Both the position numbers and the translations under genes were made by a program. The notes under the pieces were generated by a model, which had not been told where the DNA came from, did no database searches, and saw only the letters and a program-made list of their open reading frames with translations. A stretch of DNA of 64,000 nt from Sporisorium sorghi (Eukaryota > Basidiomycota > Ustilaginomycetes > Ustilaginales > Ustilaginaceae), in assembly GCA_023212695.1 (NCBI GenBank), contig JALCCG010000001.1, positions 558,001 to 622,000 on the forward strand, written 5' to 3'. Positions 16,526 through 25,370 of this stretch are shown here, in pieces. Numbering within the stretch: the stretch's first letter is position 1; each line of letters opens with the position of its first letter.

Positions 16526-17344
16526 TTATCCTGTCACACGATTTACAATTTTCAGAACGGCATCTCTTGTTAATTTGCTTCCACCTGCGGAGATGAGGTT
16601 CACCGTAGCGTGAGCTAACGCCAGTGGAATCTTGCAAAATTTTAATGCTGGACCATGTTTCAGGTCTGCAACATAAGAGTCTGCGGTTTGCAAATTGCGC
16701 CGAGTGTACTGCTGCATTTCCTTGAATCCCCATCCGTCAGGATAAAAGTCAACGCCACGTTTAAGATCCTCCTCCCGATTTCGGAGAATATTCACCGCTT
16801 GCAGCCCTCTTCCGAAAGCAACGGCCTTCGTTAAATCGGATTGCGTTCCATCATACCATAACCAGAGCTCTGACAGCATTTCACCAACCATTCCGGCAAC
16901 GCTGTAGGTGTATTTGTCCAAATCCTCTTCGGTATGAATGTTCCATCCGTGCTGAACCCAGTCAGCCATATGTAACGACATCTTGGCAGTGTAACGATAT
17001 ACGATTGGAGCTGCGGTGGGGGGACACAGAGCGGCCCATTCGTCCAGCTGCATCGTAACAGCCGGTAATACCGTCCGATAGGGTGATAGTACAATATGTG
17101 CTTGCGGTACACCCATTCTATCATCCTGGGATTTAAATGTTTCATAAATGCCACGAAGCAGTTCGATCTTCAGTTCATTCGAGAGCTCATGATGATCCTC
17201 GATTTCATCTATTGCCCGCATGCATAGATAGGCAGAGGCAACAGCCTCCCTTAAGCCTAATTCCAAATAACTTATGGGTATATAAAACGTTCGGCTCGTC
17301 TTCTTTAGCATGGTCATTGCTTCATTCAATGCGACGTTATTAAT
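16526..17344 (-). CDS. Squalene/phytoene synthase family protein, possible ATT start
   Basis: About 272 residues of the head-to-head prenyl synthase family, which joins two prenyl diphosphates (or, in Bacillus YisP, acts on farnesyl diphosphate). The two Asp-rich metal motifs are present: YLCMRAIDEIEDH and NILRNREEDLKRGVDFYP. The ribosome site GGAGGGAG (17357-17350) points to ATT at 17344, 5-8 nt away. The only upstream start-like codon, TTG at 17359, is part of the ribosome site itself. The next choices, TTG 17329 and ATG 17317, are too far away. It stands alone with its own terminator and no desaturase, cyclase or hopanoid gene nearby, so the product cannot be told. Confidence 0.85.
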   Translation of the reverse strand: MNNVALNEAMTMLKKTSRTFYIPISYLELGLREAVASAYLCMRAIDEIEDHHELSNELKIELLRGIYETFKSQDDRMGVPQAHIVLSPYRTVLPAVTMQLDEWAALCPPTAAPIVYRYTAKMSLHMADWVQHGWNIHTEEDLDKYTYSVAGMVGEMLSELWLWYDGTQSDLTKAVAFGRGLQAVNILRNREEDLKRGVDFYPDGWGFKEMQQYTRRNLQTADSYVADLKHGPALKFCKIPLALAHATVNLISAGGSKLTRDAVLKIVNRVTG

Positions 17345-17505
17345 GACTACTCCCTCCAAGTATCAGCTCAGCTTTTTATTTTTCGTTGTTTTACCATGAT
17401 AACATAATTTTGTACTCTCAATCCAAATATGATACTCCGGTCCTCGTACAAAAGAGAAGCTGCTGCACAGCGCAGCCCTCGGCAATGCAAGTAGATACCT
17501 CAAGT

Positions 17506-17537
17506 AAAAGGGTGACCTCATAGAAGCCACCCTTTTT
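17506..17537. terminator. Hairpin with T tract
   Basis: AAAAGGGTG/CACCCTTTT with a 13-nt loop and TTTTT on the plus strand. It closely resembles the hairpin at 20143-20171. It may end the TetR transcript on the minus strand. Confidence 0.5.
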
Positions 17538-17625
17538 CGATCCCAAATGCAGCTCCTGTCTAGGGATATAGGTCACCACGAATGCCAGAGCAGCACCGGA
17601 ATTCGCCGCCACGATGAATTGTTTG

Positions 17626-17724
17626 TTAAGAATTTATACCTACGTATACACCAAATGATCCAGGATGAATCAACATGGTCTTTTGGATCGTCTGTTGAAG
17701 CAGGATTTCCTCTGTCATCGACAT
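17626..17724 (-). CDS. Possible 32-residue small protein
   Basis: ATG at 17724 with a good AAGGAG ribosome site 8 nt upstream, a 32-codon frame opening MSMTEEILLQQTIQKTM, and a stop at 17626. It lies 56 nt past the TetR stop on the same strand. No family recognised. It could be a remnant or chance frame. The rest of 17345-17780 shows only the hairpin at 17506-17537. Confidence 0.25.
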   Translation of the reverse strand: MSMTEEILLQQTIQKTMLIHPGSFGVYVGINS

Positions 17725-17780
17725 GCGCCTGCTCCTTCTACAAGAGCAGCAAATACTTACCGTGGGGACTTCTTTCCATA

Positions 17781-18344
17781 TTAAGTAATTGGCGATTTCT
17801 TATACAATTGCGTGATTTGGTTTGCAATGTGCTCGGAGCTGAAATGAATCCCTTCTCGAATCCACCACATGATGATGCCGATGATTGATGCCGTGAGAAT
17901 CTCAATGGAAACCCAGTCTTTTGAGATTCTGCCTTCGTTTTTTGCTCTGTCCCTTCGGGCTTCTATCAGCTGTTTAAATAGGCCGAACAGTCTGCCTTCA
18001 TAATGCTTATACTCAAACAATACGGCAAAGAATTTCCGGTTCTCATAGATATAATCCAAAAACACAGTCAAGCCCTCCCGATTATCATGGATCTCGGAAT
18101 TCACCAACGGCTCCAATTTTATTGACAGTTCGTCAAAAATATCATTCGTGACAATCGACATTAAATCGTGGATGTCTTCAAAATGCAGATAGAACGTGGC
18201 CCTGTTCAATTCAGCGCGATCCGCTACCTTCTGAACGGTTAGCTGTGAGATGGAGTGTTGTTCGATCAGTAGAGATAGTGCAGCTTGTTTAAACAGCTTC
18301 TTTGAGCGGACAGCCCTAGGATCTTCTTTTTTTTCGATTGTCAT
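17781..18344 (-). CDS. TetR/AcrR-family regulator
   Basis: A 187-residue regulator with an N-terminal HTH (LTVQKVADRAELNRATFYLHFEDIHDL, about residues 35-62) and a C-terminal helical domain with the EGIHFSSEHIANQITQLYKK ending seen in TetR_C_8-like proteins. It is divergent from the DHA2-type exporter at 18512, and the shared region contains two inverted repeats. It most likely represses the exporter and itself. Confidence 0.9.
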   Translation of the reverse strand: MTIEKKEDPRAVRSKKLFKQAALSLLIEQHSISQLTVQKVADRAELNRATFYLHFEDIHDLMSIVTNDIFDELSIKLEPLVNSEIHDNREGLTVFLDYIYENRKFFAVLFEYKHYEGRLFGLFKQLIEARRDRAKNEGRISKDWVSIEILTASIIGIIMWWIREGIHFSSEHIANQITQLYKKSPIT

Positions 18345-18376
18345 TCTCTGCTCCTTTATCGATTAATTTCTATTTT

Positions 18377-18474
18377 ATCAACGAATCAAGATCCATCGTT
18401 GATTAGTCGACATATTGAGTGAAATTGCAAATAGGCACTCTTTTTCCGGTATGATATTATCTATTTTATAGATA
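18377..18474. promoter_or_regulatory. Divergent promoter region with two candidate operators
   Basis: ATCAACGA/TCGTTGAT arms at 18377-18403 with an 11-nt spacer lie near the TetR start. TATCTATTTTATAGATA (18458-18474) has 6-bp arms and overlaps an extended -10 (TGATATTAT, 18452-18460) for the exporter. Confidence 0.6.
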
Positions 18475-18511
18475 TGGTGTTGAGAAAGCAATGATTGGAA
18501 GGAGTACAATA

Positions 18512-19975
18512 ATGCAGCAAGAGAAGCCGAATGTAAAAAAAGGGATACTATTATTTATACTGATTTTAGGTTGTTTCTTATCGACCTTGAACCAAACATT
18601 ATTAAATGTTGCACTGAATGACCTTATGGATGTATTTCAGGTTTCAGCAACGACCGTCCAATGGCTTGCAACGGGTTTTATGCTTGTGAATGGCGTGTTA
18701 ATCCCCGTTACGGCATATTTGATGAGACGATTTACGACGAGGCAGTTATTCGTCAGCTCTATGTTATTTTTATTGATTGGCACAGTGATTTGCGCTGTAT
18801 CACCAAATTTCAGCGTCTTACTGATGGGACGCATGATCCAGGCAGCCGGAGCGGCGATCATTACCCCGCTTATGATGAGTGTCATACTGATTGTTTTTCC
18901 AATTGAAAAAAGGGGCAGCGTCATGGGCCTAATCGGCTTTGCCATTATCTTCGCCCCTGCTATTGCCCCGACCTTAGCTGGATTTATCATTGAATATGTA
19001 TCCTGGAGATGGCTGTTTATCGGTTTAGCCCCTCTAGTCTTCATCGTGATTTTACTGGCATTAAAGTATCTGGTAAATGTATCCCAAGCGGCAAAAGCCA
19101 AGCTTGATATCATCAGTGTCATCTTGTCCACAATCGGATTTGGTTTCATCCTCTATGGCTTCAGTAATGCCGGGAGCAAAGGATGGGCATCTCCTGTAGT
19201 CCTGTTGTCCTTAATTATCGGCGTTATGTTCACGACATGGTTCTGTATGCGTCAAATGAAATCAAAGGACCCACTGCTGAATTTGGATGTGTTCAAAAAT
19301 AAGATCTTTACCTTAACCTCACTCATCAATATATTAGTCACCATGATGATGTACGCGGACATGATCCTGCTGCCGCTGTATCTTCAGAGCAGTCGAGGCT
19401 ATTCTGCTTTTCAGGCAGGCCTGTTATTATTGCCGGGTGCTGTGATCAATGCATTTTTATCACCGGTAACTGGCAGGTTATACGATAAATTTGGAGCAAA
19501 ACCACTATTTATCATCGGATTATTGTTTGTTATACCTTCGATGTGGGCTGTAACGGACTTAACGGCTTCGACCTCTTATTCCTATTTAATGATTCGAACA
19601 GTCTTTTTACGAGTAGGCTTAAGCTTTATTACGATGCCGCTGAATACAGCAGGATTAAACGCACTACCCAAAGAATTAGGCACGCATGGTTCGGCTGTGA
19701 ATAACACAGTTCGTCAAATTGCAGGTGCCATTGGGACAGCTGTCGTTATTACGATATATACGTCGCAGGCTTTGAAGCATGCAGCAGACATCAAAAGCCA
19801 AAATGAACTTGTATCACCAGATCAAGTCGCCAGTCTCTCTACCATGCTGGGTTCGAGTGACGCCTATTATTTTATGATGATATTGGCTGTTCTGGCGCTG
19901 GTTATGACACTCTTCATGCCGCCCTCAAAAGGAATTGCAAAAAAGGAATCCGCAAAGGCAGCATCTGTTGAGTAA
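18512..19975 (+). CDS. DHA2-type (EmrB/QacA) multidrug MFS exporter
   Basis: About 487 residues with 14 predicted membrane helices, as expected for DHA2 drug:proton antiporters. Recognisable motifs are LNQTLLNVALNDLMDVF in helix 1 and GRMIQAAGAAIITPLMMSV (motif C region). The ATG at 18512 follows GGAAGGAG by 7 nt; an ATG at 18491 lacks a ribosome site. Divergent from its likely TetR repressor. Substrate unknown. Confidence 0.92.
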   Translation: MQQEKPNVKKGILLFILILGCFLSTLNQTLLNVALNDLMDVFQVSATTVQWLATGFMLVNGVLIPVTAYLMRRFTTRQLFVSSMLFLLIGTVICAVSPNFSVLLMGRMIQAAGAAIITPLMMSVILIVFPIEKRGSVMGLIGFAIIFAPAIAPTLAGFIIEYVSWRWLFIGLAPLVFIVILLALKYLVNVSQAAKAKLDIISVILSTIGFGFILYGFSNAGSKGWASPVVLLSLIIGVMFTTWFCMRQMKSKDPLLNLDVFKNKIFTLTSLINILVTMMMYADMILLPLYLQSSRGYSAFQAGLLLLPGAVINAFLSPVTGRLYDKFGAKPLFIIGLLFVIPSMWAVTDLTASTSYSYLMIRTVFLRVGLSFITMPLNTAGLNALPKELGTHGSAVNNTVRQIAGAIGTAVVITIYTSQALKHAADIKSQNELVSPDQVASLSTMLGSSDAYYFMMILAVLALVMTLFMPPSKGIAKKESAKAASVE

Positions 19976-20142
19976 ATAAAGGTAACGTCATTCACTAATC
20001 AAGGTTTGCTCATGAGTGATCTAACGTATCTCCGCTTTGATCGCAGGTGATACGCGGCGTCCGCTACGCTGCCTCTGAAGGCAAGTGTAGCCGTCGTGGA
20101 ATACAAGATACACGTAGCTATCAGTTCAATACCATTAAAGCA

Positions 20143-20171
20143 AAAGGGTGACTTCAATGAAGTCACCCTTT
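20143..20171. terminator. Bidirectional terminator between convergent genes
   Basis: AAAGGGTGACTTC and its complement with a 3-nt loop, A and T runs on the two sides. It lies between the exporter and the flavoreductase gene. The rest of 19976-20214 shows only an imperfect GC-rich stem near 20053-20101. Confidence 0.75.
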
Positions 20172-20214
20172 GTCAATCTCCTATACATGGCGATAGGCTG
20201 TATGCAAATATTCG

Positions 20215-20922
20215 TCACAATCCATAAAACGCATCTTTTTTGATATTTTGCTTCGCGATATTTGTATTTCGCAGAAAAGTCGTGATCGACTCGACCAGGG
20301 ACTTCGGACCCGCGATGAAGTATTTGCCGTGGTTCTGATATTGGTTAACAAACCTATTGATTTCTTGCTCTAATGCTTCCCTGGATTCAAGATAGGATAT
20401 TTGAACGGCAGCCGAGTTAGCCAGAGCATCCAGCTCATCCCGAAAGAGGTGTGACCTCTGACCGTCCAGATATAGCACACGCACGGGTTTACCCTCTCTG
20501 TCTCTTCCAGCAGCCATTTGCTGCAGGATTGCTCGAAAAGGCGTAATGCCAATACCGGCTGCGATCAGCAGCGATGGGTGTTCTTGATCCAAATGAAAAG
20601 ACCCTACAGGACCGCCCATCTTGATTTTCATTCCAGGCTTTAATTCCAGCATCGCTTGTTTGAAGTCGCTGGGGTTATCACCAATTCGCGTCGTAATGTT
20701 AACAACGTTCTCAGTCGGAGCAGAAGCTATGCTAAAAGGCTTCGTTGGGCTTTTAATTTTCTTGTGTGTAATGCTAAACAAACCGTACTGCCCTGCCGTC
20801 CACGTTAAATTCTCATCTTTTTTGAATGAAAAAGTATATACATCTTCCGATTCTCGAAAGCTTTCTATAAATAACAATTCTCGCTTTCGGAATACGGAGA
20901 TCATGTCTTTAAAAAAAGCCAT
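20215..20922 (-). CDS. FNR-like flavin oxidoreductase
   Basis: A 235-residue protein with an FAD-binding barrel and an NAD(P) domain of the ferredoxin reductase superfamily. The flavin motif is KPFSIASAP, and the nucleotide motif is LLIAAGIGITPFRAIL. There is no iron-sulfur or globin domain, so it is a bare reductase module that needs an electron partner. GGGGG ribosome site. Last gene of the ArsR-SRPBCC-UvrA-like operon, 13 nt after the UvrA-like stop. The partner is not visible. Confidence 0.85.
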   Translation of the reverse strand: MAFFKDMISVFRKRELLFIESFRESEDVYTFSFKKDENLTWTAGQYGLFSITHKKIKSPTKPFSIASAPTENVVNITTRIGDNPSDFKQAMLELKPGMKIKMGGPVGSFHLDQEHPSLLIAAGIGITPFRAILQQMAAGRDREGKPVRVLYLDGQRSHLFRDELDALANSAAVQISYLESREALEQEINRFVNQYQNHGKYFIAGPKSLVESITTFLRNTNIAKQNIKKDAFYGL

Positions 20923-20935
20923 TTTGCATTCCCCC

Positions 20936-23200
20936 TTACCTCAAATACCTGCCCGTAATGGAATCCTCTTCATGGATGATCTCCGTAGGAGTTCCTTCGT
21001 ATACCACCTGACCACCCTTGCTGCCTCCGTCCGGTCCCATGTCGATGATCCAATCCGCTTGGCTGATCACATCGAGGTTATGCTCGATGACAATGACCGT
21101 ATTGCCCGCATCCACCAGGCGGTTCATAATCTCCAGCAGGTGGCCGATATCTGACATATGCAGCCCGGTCGTTGGCTCATCCATCACGTAGATACTGCCC
21201 TTCTTATGCAGCTCGCTTGCCAGCTTAATACGCTGGCATTCACCGCCCGAAAGGGTGCTTAGCGGCTGACCGAGCGTAATATAGTTCAGCCCTACATCAC
21301 TCATTGCCTGGAGCTTGCGCACAACCTCTTTTAGCTGAAAGAATTCCAAGGCCTGCTCTACCGTCATCTCCAATACATCGGCAATGGACTTCCCGTTCAG
21401 CTTGTACTCCAGCACCTCTTCCTTGAATCGCTTACCCCCGCATACATCACATGGAAGTTTCACGCTGTCAAGGAATGCTAGATCCGTATACACGACACCC
21501 AGCCCCTGGCAGTTCTCGCATGCCCCCTTGGAGTTGAAGCTGAAGAGGCCTTGATTGACTTTGTTCGCGGATGCAAACGCCTTGCGAACATCATCCATAA
21601 TGCCCGTATAGGTCGCTGGATTCGAGCGCGTGGACACGCCTACCGCCGATTGGTCGATGACAATGGCATCCGGTTGCTCGCTGAGAAATACTTCGTTGAT
21701 CAGCGTGCTTTTGCCTGAACCGGCGACACCCGTAACGACGGTAAGTACCCCGGCTGGAATATCGACACTCACGTTCTGCAGGTTGTGCAGTGTGGCATCC
21801 TTAATGGACAGCTTGCCGGATGGCTGCCTGCAGTCCTGCTTCAGCTTAAGCGCTTGCTTCATATGGGTTCCCGTCAGTGTGCCTGCTTCCAGAAGACCCT
21901 GGAAGCTCCCTTCGTACACAATGGCACCGCCGCGGCTGCCAGCGTGAGGCCCGACGTCGACGATATGGTCCGCGATTTTGATCACATCCGGATCATGCTC
22001 AACAACAATGACGGTATTGCCTTTGTCACGCAGCTTCTGCAGAAGCTCATTCAAGCGGTGTACATCACGGGGATGCAAACCAACACTGGGCTCGTCAAAA
22101 ATGTAGGTGACATCCACCAGACTGCCGCTTAAATGCTTCACCATCTTGACTCGCTGCGATTCACCGCCGGACAAGGTATCCGTCTCTCGGTCCAGGGTTA
22201 AATAATCAAGTCCGATATCGACCAGATGCTGCAAGCGCTCGCCCAGCGACTTAACCACCGGTGCGGCGACCGCATCGTCAATCTCCCGAATGACACGGAC
22301 GAGCTGTCCGACCTCCATGGAAGACAACTCCGCAATGTTATATCCATTGATCCTGCAGCTTAAGGCGTCCTGGCTGAGCCTCGCACCGTGGCAGCTGGAG
22401 CAAGGCCCCTCGGAAATGTAGGGTGCAACCGCTTTTTGTGTCCGCTCGGACTTCGTCTTGACATCCTGCTTGATGTATTTGTTAGTGAACTTTTCGATGG
22501 CCCCTTCCACCGTTATATTCGTTGCCTTACCGGCGAAATCCATCTTCACTTTCCTGGCCTTGCCATACAGCAGCTGTTCCAGCTCTTCATCCGAGTAATC
22601 ACTCAGCTTCTTGGCAGGGTCGAAGTCTCCCGACTGCACAAGCATGTTCCACTCCCAGCCGTTCACTGAATAGTCCGGCAGCATGATGGCTCCTTCATTC
22701 AGCGACTTGGACATGTCCACCGCCTTGCCCATATCTACGCCTAATTTGCGGCCGATTCCGTTACACTCTGGACACATGCCTTGCGGATCGTTAAAGGAGA
22801 ACATGTTCGCTCCTCCAACATGGGGCTGACCCACTCGGGAAAAGAGTAATCGGAGAATGGGAGATATATCGGTAATCGTGCCCATCGTGGAATGGGAGCC
22901 CCCGCCCAACCGCTTCTGATCCACAATAACCGCCATGCTCAGATTTTCGATTGCATCCGTATCCGGCTGCGGAACACGGGGCAGGAAGGTACGTATGAAC
23001 ATGCTGAAGTTCTCATTCAACAAACGTGTGGATTCCGCAGCAATCGTATCAAAGACGATCGAGGATTTGCCAGATCCGGATACCCCGGTAAAAATCGTGA
23101 TCTTCCGTTTGGGAATGCGCAAGGATACGTTCTTGAGATTGTTTTCCCTCGCACCTGAGATAACGATATATTCCTGATTAGATTCGTTCATGCCGTTCAT
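20936..23200 (-). CDS. UvrA-like ABC ATPase (short form)
   Basis: A 754-residue excinuclease A homologue with two ATPase halves: Walker A GVSGSGKSS and GVAGSGKST, signatures LSGGESQRVKM and LSGGECQRIKL, Walker B YIFDEPSVGLH and YVMDEPTTGLH. Zinc-finger cysteines occur in CPECNGIG, CSSCHGARL, CENCQGLG and CDVCGGKRF. It is about 190 residues shorter than housekeeping UvrA (about 940-950) and seems to lack the UvrB-binding insert. Such short UvrA-like proteins often serve in resistance to DNA-binding drugs. GGAGG lies before the ATG. It sits between SRPBCC and flavoreductase genes under an ArsR regulator. Confidence 0.9.
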   Translation of the reverse strand: MNGMNESNQEYIVISGARENNLKNVSLRIPKRKITIFTGVSGSGKSSIVFDTIAAESTRLLNENFSMFIRTFLPRVPQPDTDAIENLSMAVIVDQKRLGGGSHSTMGTITDISPILRLLFSRVGQPHVGGANMFSFNDPQGMCPECNGIGRKLGVDMGKAVDMSKSLNEGAIMLPDYSVNGWEWNMLVQSGDFDPAKKLSDYSDEELEQLLYGKARKVKMDFAGKATNITVEGAIEKFTNKYIKQDVKTKSERTQKAVAPYISEGPCSSCHGARLSQDALSCRINGYNIAELSSMEVGQLVRVIREIDDAVAAPVVKSLGERLQHLVDIGLDYLTLDRETDTLSGGESQRVKMVKHLSGSLVDVTYIFDEPSVGLHPRDVHRLNELLQKLRDKGNTVIVVEHDPDVIKIADHIVDVGPHAGSRGGAIVYEGSFQGLLEAGTLTGTHMKQALKLKQDCRQPSGKLSIKDATLHNLQNVSVDIPAGVLTVVTGVAGSGKSTLINEVFLSEQPDAIVIDQSAVGVSTRSNPATYTGIMDDVRKAFASANKVNQGLFSFNSKGACENCQGLGVVYTDLAFLDSVKLPCDVCGGKRFKEEVLEYKLNGKSIADVLEMTVEQALEFFQLKEVVRKLQAMSDVGLNYITLGQPLSTLSGGECQRIKLASELHKKGSIYVMDEPTTGLHMSDIGHLLEIMNRLVDAGNTVIVIEHNLDVISQADWIIDMGPDGGSKGGQVVYEGTPTEIIHEEDSITGRYLR

Positions 23201-23246
23201 GCTTCATATCCTCCAAGCTTTTTTCTTTTCTACTGCTGAAACACGG

Positions 23247-23645
23247 TTATTGTGCCAACACCTTTTCAAGCTCGACGGTCCAAGCGCTCCAACCATACTT
23301 AGCGCCTTCAAGTCCATGGACATTGGAGAATCCGATTTGCTCGAGATGAAGGTTAACCTTCCCATCCCCTAAATCCTGCAGGGTCCAGTTCACCGTGTGT
23401 TGCTCATCCCCGGTTGCCCAAATATAAGACAATCGATGGGGTTCATCCACGATCGTTACTTCACCTTCAACAATTCCATCCCATCCATTGTACGGCTGAT
23501 GACGAAACTGAAAACGATGTCCTACGACAGGTTTAAAATCATTTTCCGTAATCCACTGGGCAAGCTTGTTGGGATCGGTCAAAGCGCTCCATACCTTTTC
23601 AATTGTTGACGTGTACTGAAAATCCATAGATAAAGTTAAACTCAT
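23247..23645 (-). CDS. SRPBCC/AHSA1-family protein
   Basis: A 132-residue START-like fold protein: MSLTLSMDFQYTSTIEKVWSALTDPNKLAQWI is the usual opening of AHSA1 proteins, and the C-terminal helix ends GWSAWTVELEKVL. The start at 23645 overlaps the ArsR stop (ATGA) and has GGAGG upstream; the frame further upstream lies inside the ArsR gene. ArsR-SRPBCC pairs are common and the SRPBCC member may bind a hydrophobic ligand. Confidence 0.9.
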   Translation of the reverse strand: MSLTLSMDFQYTSTIEKVWSALTDPNKLAQWITENDFKPVVGHRFQFRHQPYNGWDGIVEGEVTIVDEPHRLSYIWATGDEQHTVNWTLQDLGDGKVNLHLEQIGFSNVHGLEGAKYGWSAWTVELEKVLAQ

Positions 23646-23971
23646 TCTTCTTCCTCCTCTAATAACTGCTTCAATCGAAGCATATTCGTGCTCCAGTACT
23701 TGTTGTAGAAACCCACCCAATCTTGAACCTCTTGCAGTGGAGAGGCATTTAGCCTGTATCTCGTTTCCCTGCCTACTTTACGGTCCTCCACCAGTCCGGC
23801 CTCTTTAAGAATTGTCAAATGCTTCGATACCGCTGTGCGGCCCATTTGAAACTGTGGCGTCAACTCATGCAGGGGCAGCTCCTCTGCCTCTGATAGCAGA
23901 TGAATCAGATGACGCCTTGTTGGATCTGCAATCGCATCAAACACGTCTCGCAACTGATTGATCTCGGTCAC
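23642..23971 (-). CDS. ArsR-family regulator
   Basis: A 109-residue winged-helix protein (IADPTRRHLIHLLSEAEELPLHEL, recognition helix MGRTAVSKHLTILKEAGLV) without metal-binding CxC. GTG start with GGAGAGGG just upstream. First gene of a four-gene operon (ArsR, SRPBCC, UvrA-like, flavoreductase). Tandem inverted repeats overlap its promoter, so it probably represses the whole unit. Confidence 0.92.
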   Translation of the reverse strand: MTEINQLRDVFDAIADPTRRHLIHLLSEAEELPLHELTPQFQMGRTAVSKHLTILKEAGLVEDRKVGRETRYRLNASPLQEVQDWVGFYNKYWSTNMLRLKQLLEEEEE

Positions 23972-24077
23972 AACACCCTCTCCTATAATATTATTGCCAA
24001 GGGACAGACGTTAGTTTCCCATCCATTAAACTACAAGTCTCTTCGATCTTTGCGCTTATGTAACAAAAGTACTCAAT

Positions 24078-24130
24078 CGACACCATTTAGTGTCGTTTTG
24101 ATTATAGGCCACCCTTTGGTGTCGCGTCAA
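24078..24130 (-). promoter_or_regulatory. ArsR operon promoter with tandem operators
   Basis: Minus-strand TTGACG (24130-24125), 18-nt spacer, TATAAT (24106-24101). CACCCTTTGGTG (24110-24121) lies in the spacer, and CGACACCATTTAGTGTCG (24078-24095) lies just downstream of the -10. The two share the GACACC/GGTGTC half-site, centres 29 bp apart. The rest of 23972-24348 has only the terminator at 24269-24309. Confidence 0.8.
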
Positions 24131-24268
24131 CATTCTCTCATATCTGCCTGCATTGGTATCTCAACGGATAATACAGCTGAATCGATGGATTAGAAACATC
24201 ATAACAGAAGCAGCGGATAACCACAGCGAGAGCTGACCTTCATGAATGAACCACGAATCCATAACAGC

Positions 24269-24309
24269 AAAAATAACCAGTTCGACTTTATCAGCGACTG
24301 GCTATTTTT
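24269..24309. terminator. Terminator of the aldo/keto reductase gene
   Basis: Arms AAAAATA-A-CCAGT and ACTGG-C-TATTTTT with one mismatch and a 15-nt loop, about 40 nt past the stop. T tracts occur on both strands. Confidence 0.8.
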
Positions 24310-24348
24310 ATTCGTTTCTGGAAGGATTTGTTCACGGCAACACGAGGT

Positions 24349-25338
24349 TTACTTTTTAAGAACTGCCCATGAAGCATCACTAATTGCGTCCATTTCACTT
24401 TGTGTCAAAGAGAAGTTCATAGCTTTGACATTCTCCTCGGCATGTTTCACTTTAGTGGCTCCAGGAATCGCAAATATGCTCTCGCCTTGAGCGTGTATCA
24501 TCCAATTCAAAGCAACCTGTGTCGGTGAGGCATCGTATTTCACTGCAAGCTCTTCAAGAGTTTCGATAAGAGGCCATGATTTTTTTAAACCGGACGCACG
24601 GAAACCCGAGCTCCACTTTCTCGGACCCTTGATCGCTCTTACGAGGTCTTCATTTCGATGGAATTTCCCGCTCAAAATCCCTTGCTCCAGCGGTGAGTAA
24701 GCAATAATGGCGATGCCCAGCTCGTTTGCGGTATCCAAAATACCATTCTGTTCTATTCTGCGATTCAGCAGACTATATTTCACCTGGTTGGAGACGAGTC
24801 GAAGCCCATGCTCCTTCAGCGCCCTGTCAGCTTCACGCATGTTGGCTGCGGAATAATTGCTGATCCCTACGTTTTCAATTTGACCCTTCTTCACCAGTTT
24901 GGCCATCTCGTTCATTTCACTTGCCACCGACGAGAAGGAGTAGGGTTGATGTACCTGATGAAGATGAATGGTACGGTTGTCAAGCATTTGAAGCCGCACC
25001 CCGATTGTCGTTCCGATGCTGCGGGCTGTTCTTAAAGCTGGCCACCACTTGGTCGCGATGTGAGCTTGTTTCGATTGTGGGCTATCGATTTCCTTCAAGA
25101 CGCTGGCCAGCATTTGCTCAGACTGACCTCCCCCATAAAATTCCGCTGTATCAAACCAGTTGATCCCTCCATCGAGACTGGTTCGCACGATGTCCAATAC
25201 CACGTCTTTCGGTAGAGACGGCCAGTAATTGCCTAACATTCCTTTGCCACCACTGAATTGCCAACAACCAAGACCTATCGGGGAGAGCATGAGATTCGAA
25301 CTGCCTAATTTACGACGAATGGGGGATTCCATGTTCAT
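24349..25338 (-). CDS. Aldo/keto reductase
   Basis: A 329-residue NADPH-dependent (beta/alpha)8 oxidoreductase. The catalytic Asp and Tyr lie in WFDTAEFYGGGQSEQML, the Lys in IATKWWPAL and the His-containing strand in IHLHQVHQP. The cofactor segment AIPGATKVKHAEENVKA is near the end. It reduces aldehydes or ketones; the true substrate is unknown. It follows a TetR gene by 32 nt and is probably its target. Confidence 0.92.
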   Translation of the reverse strand: MNMESPIRRKLGSSNLMLSPIGLGCWQFSGGKGMLGNYWPSLPKDVVLDIVRTSLDGGINWFDTAEFYGGGQSEQMLASVLKEIDSPQSKQAHIATKWWPALRTARSIGTTIGVRLQMLDNRTIHLHQVHQPYSFSSVASEMNEMAKLVKKGQIENVGISNYSAANMREADRALKEHGLRLVSNQVKYSLLNRRIEQNGILDTANELGIAIIAYSPLEQGILSGKFHRNEDLVRAIKGPRKWSSGFRASGLKKSWPLIETLEELAVKYDASPTQVALNWMIHAQGESIFAIPGATKVKHAEENVKAMNFSLTQSEMDAISDASWAVLKK

Positions 25339-25370
25339 TAGATCTATTTTCCCTTCTTCCTGAGAGTGAA

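Noticed and set aside
20053..20101. GC-rich imperfect stem after the DHA2 exporter
   Set aside because: Pairing is broken and no T tract follows; could not be assigned to a terminator or RNA gene.
20936..23200. Housekeeping UvrA
   Set aside because: Too short by about 190 residues, no UvrB neighbour, and embedded in an ArsR operon.
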